50,564 bases of DNA, taken from contig DDSN01000100.1 in the NCBI GenBank assembly GCA_002343395.1, positions 1-50,564 on the forward strand. The letters run 5' to 3'. This DNA is from Hyphomonadaceae bacterium UBA2389. GTDB lineage: Bacteria > Pseudomonadota > Alphaproteobacteria > Caulobacterales > Aquidulcibacteraceae. The position numbers and the translations under genes are program-made. Positions 49,233 to 50,564 of the stretch are shown piece after piece. Every line of letters begins with the position of its first letter. Position 1 is the first letter of the stretch. The notes under the pieces were generated by a model, which ran no database searches, was not told where the DNA came from, and was given only the letters and a program-made list of their open reading frames with translations.

Positions 49233-50564
49233 ATGAACGCTGACATTGCCGCACTTCTGTACTTGGCGTCGGGCGTGCTTTTCATCCTGGCGCTACGCGG
49301 GCTTTCCAGCCCCGAAACCAGCCGGCAGGGCAATAGTTTCGGCATGCTGGGCATGGCGATCGCGGTGGGCACGACGTTGGCGCTCACCTGGGGCGCGCTC
49401 GATCAAACCACGTTGATGATTATTGGCGGCGCCATCGTGGTCGGCGGCGGCGTTGGCGCCATCATCGCGCGGTCGATCAAAATGACGGCGATGCCGCAGC
49501 TGGTGGCGGCCTTCCACTCGCTGGTGGGGTTGGCGGCGGTCGCCGTCGCGGCGGCGGCGTTCTATGCGCCGGAGAGCTTCGGCATCGCCGAGGGCGATCA
49601 TATCCACTGGCAATCGCTGCTCGAGCTTTCGATTGGTACGGCGATAGGTGCGATCACGTTCACAGGCTCTGTGATCGCGTTCGCGAAACTCAACGGCAAT
49701 ATGTCGGGCGCGCCGATCATTCTGCCGATGCGCCATCTGCTCAACATCGCGCTCGCGGCGGCGATCGTGTGGTTGATCGTGATGATGGTGCAGACGGGCG
49801 GAACCGTGCAGTGGCACTTCTGGGCGGTCGCCGTGCTGTCGCTGATCATTGGCGTGACCTTGATCATCCCGATCGGCGGCGCCGACATGCCCGTCGTCGT
49901 CTCGATGCTCAACTCGTATTCGGGTTGGGCGGCGGCCGCGCTCGGCTTCACACTGGAGAACGTGGCGCTGATCATCACCGGCGCTTTGGTGGGCTCGTCT
50001 GGGGCGATCCTGAGCTACATCATGTGCAAGGGCATGAACCGCAGCTTCATTTCCGTCATTCTTGGCGGCTTTGGCTCGGCGGACGGCGCCGTCGCCGGGC
50101 ATGTCGAGAAGCGGCCGGTGAAGCAAGGCAGCGCCGACGACGCGGCCTTCATCATGAAGAACGCGAGCAAGGTGATCATCGTGCCGGGCTATGGCATGGC
50201 GGTGGCGCAAGCCCAGCACAGCGTGCGCGAAATGGCCGACATGCTGAAGAAGGAAGGCGTCGAGGTGAAATACGCCATCCACCCGGTCGCCGGGCGTATG
50301 CCCGGGCACATGAACGTGCTGCTCGCCGAAGCCAACGTGCCTTATGATGAAGTGTTCGAACTGGAAGACATCAATAACGAGTTCTCACAAGCCGACGTCG
50401 CCTACGTCATCGGCGCCAACGACGTGACCAACCCTTCGGCCAAGACCGATCCGAAGTCGCCGATCTTCGGCATGCCCATCCTCGACGTGGAGAAGGCCAA
50501 GACGGTGCTGTTCATCAAGCGCGGCATGGGGTCGGGCTATGCCGGCGTCGAGAACGAGCTGTTC
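49233..50564 (+). CDS. pntB: NAD(P) transhydrogenase subunit beta (3' end missing)
   Basis: The frame starts at the ATG at 49233, with AAGGGG (49217-49222) upstream, and runs off the right edge after 444 codons; the usual length is about 460-470, so only the last 20 or so residues are missing. About nine spans are followed by the cytoplasmic NADP-binding domain III: 'KVIIVPGYGMAVAQAQHSVR', 'KYAIHPVAGRMPGHMNVLLA' and 'VIGANDVTNPSAKTDPKSPI'. It completes the proton-translocating transhydrogenase that makes NADPH. It is in the same operon as pntAA and pntAB. Confidence 0.95.
   Translation, partial: MNADIAALLYLASGVLFILALRGLSSPETSRQGNSFGMLGMAIAVGTTLALTWGALDQTTLMIIGGAIVVGGGVGAIIARSIKMTAMPQLVAAFHSLVGLAAVAVAAAAFYAPESFGIAEGDHIHWQSLLELSIGTAIGAITFTGSVIAFAKLNGNMSGAPIILPMRHLLNIALAAAIVWLIVMMVQTGGTVQWHFWAVAVLSLIIGVTLIIPIGGADMPVVVSMLNSYSGWAAAALGFTLENVALIITGALVGSSGAILSYIMCKGMNRSFISVILGGFGSADGAVAGHVEKRPVKQGSADDAAFIMKNASKVIIVPGYGMAVAQAQHSVREMADMLKKEGVEVKYAIHPVAGRMPGHMNVLLAEANVPYDEVFELEDINNEFSQADVAYVIGANDVTNPSAKTDPKSPIFGMPILDVEKAKTVLFIKRGMGSGYAGVENELF

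Noticed and set aside
49293..50309. 338-aa minus-strand frame over pntB
   Set aside because: It is His/Arg/Asp-rich low-complexity translation opposite the conserved transhydrogenase beta subunit.

Overview
The window is GC-rich, gene-dense DNA from an alphaproteobacterium. A Caulobacterales/Hyphomonadaceae-like organism is the best guess. The clues are a short aa3-type cytochrome oxidase subunit IV-like protein leading a split pntAA/pntAB/pntB operon, a ydbH-ynbE-ydbL operon, holdfast- or capsule-like polysaccharide genes, and intergenic palindromes carrying GANTC sites. This placement is inference; no rRNA or tRNA gene is visible.

Region 1 (1-16,993) is mostly housekeeping. It holds a truncated CsgG/HfaB-like secreted protein, threonine ammonia-lyase, a glutathione S-transferase overlapping a lipoprotein FKBP isomerase, an ArgE-type deacylase, a CysQ-type phosphatase and glutamine-dependent NAD synthase. 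An AsmA-like intermembrane lipid-transport operon (ydbH-ynbE-ydbL) and an M23 peptidase follow. Then come a two-component cluster (LuxR-type regulator, hybrid kinase, single-domain receiver), an unknown 101-aa protein and a hotdog thioesterase. Two palindromic intergenic repeat-like elements lie at about 5.0 and 13.8 kb.

Region 2 (17,005-45,509) is one long surface-polysaccharide locus with blocks on both strands. The left part has a polyprenyl-phosphate sugar transferase, an outer-membrane beta-barrel protein, a GrpE-like/Hsp70-like chaperone pair, a BY-kinase-like protein that has lost its Walker A lysine, a degenerate sugar transferase, two GT-B glycosyltransferases, a Wzc-type tyrosine autokinase and a short Wza-type export lipoprotein. 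The middle has a GT2, an aldo/keto reductase, an acyltransferase, a NodB deacetylase and two more GT2 enzymes. The right part is a tightly overlapping minus-strand operon: a GT2-GT4 fusion, a WbpB/E/D-like amino-sugar cassette, a second aminotransferase, an SDR epimerase, a Wzm/Wzt ABC exporter with a C-terminal extension, and a GT-B enzyme. No Wzx flippase or Wzy polymerase is visible, so Wzc/Wza and an ABC exporter sit side by side.

Region 3 (45,604-50,564) has a PPP-family phosphatase and the proton-translocating transhydrogenase operon. That operon is interrupted by a SnoaL-like gene and by a 206-aa membrane protein; pntB runs off the right edge.

The most unusual features are the GrpE-like/Hsp70-like pair inside the polysaccharide locus, the two degenerate paralogues (pseudo-kinase and pseudo-sugar-transferase) that share one intergenic region beside it, and a 17-bp nested hairpin between the Wza-like and Wzc-like genes.
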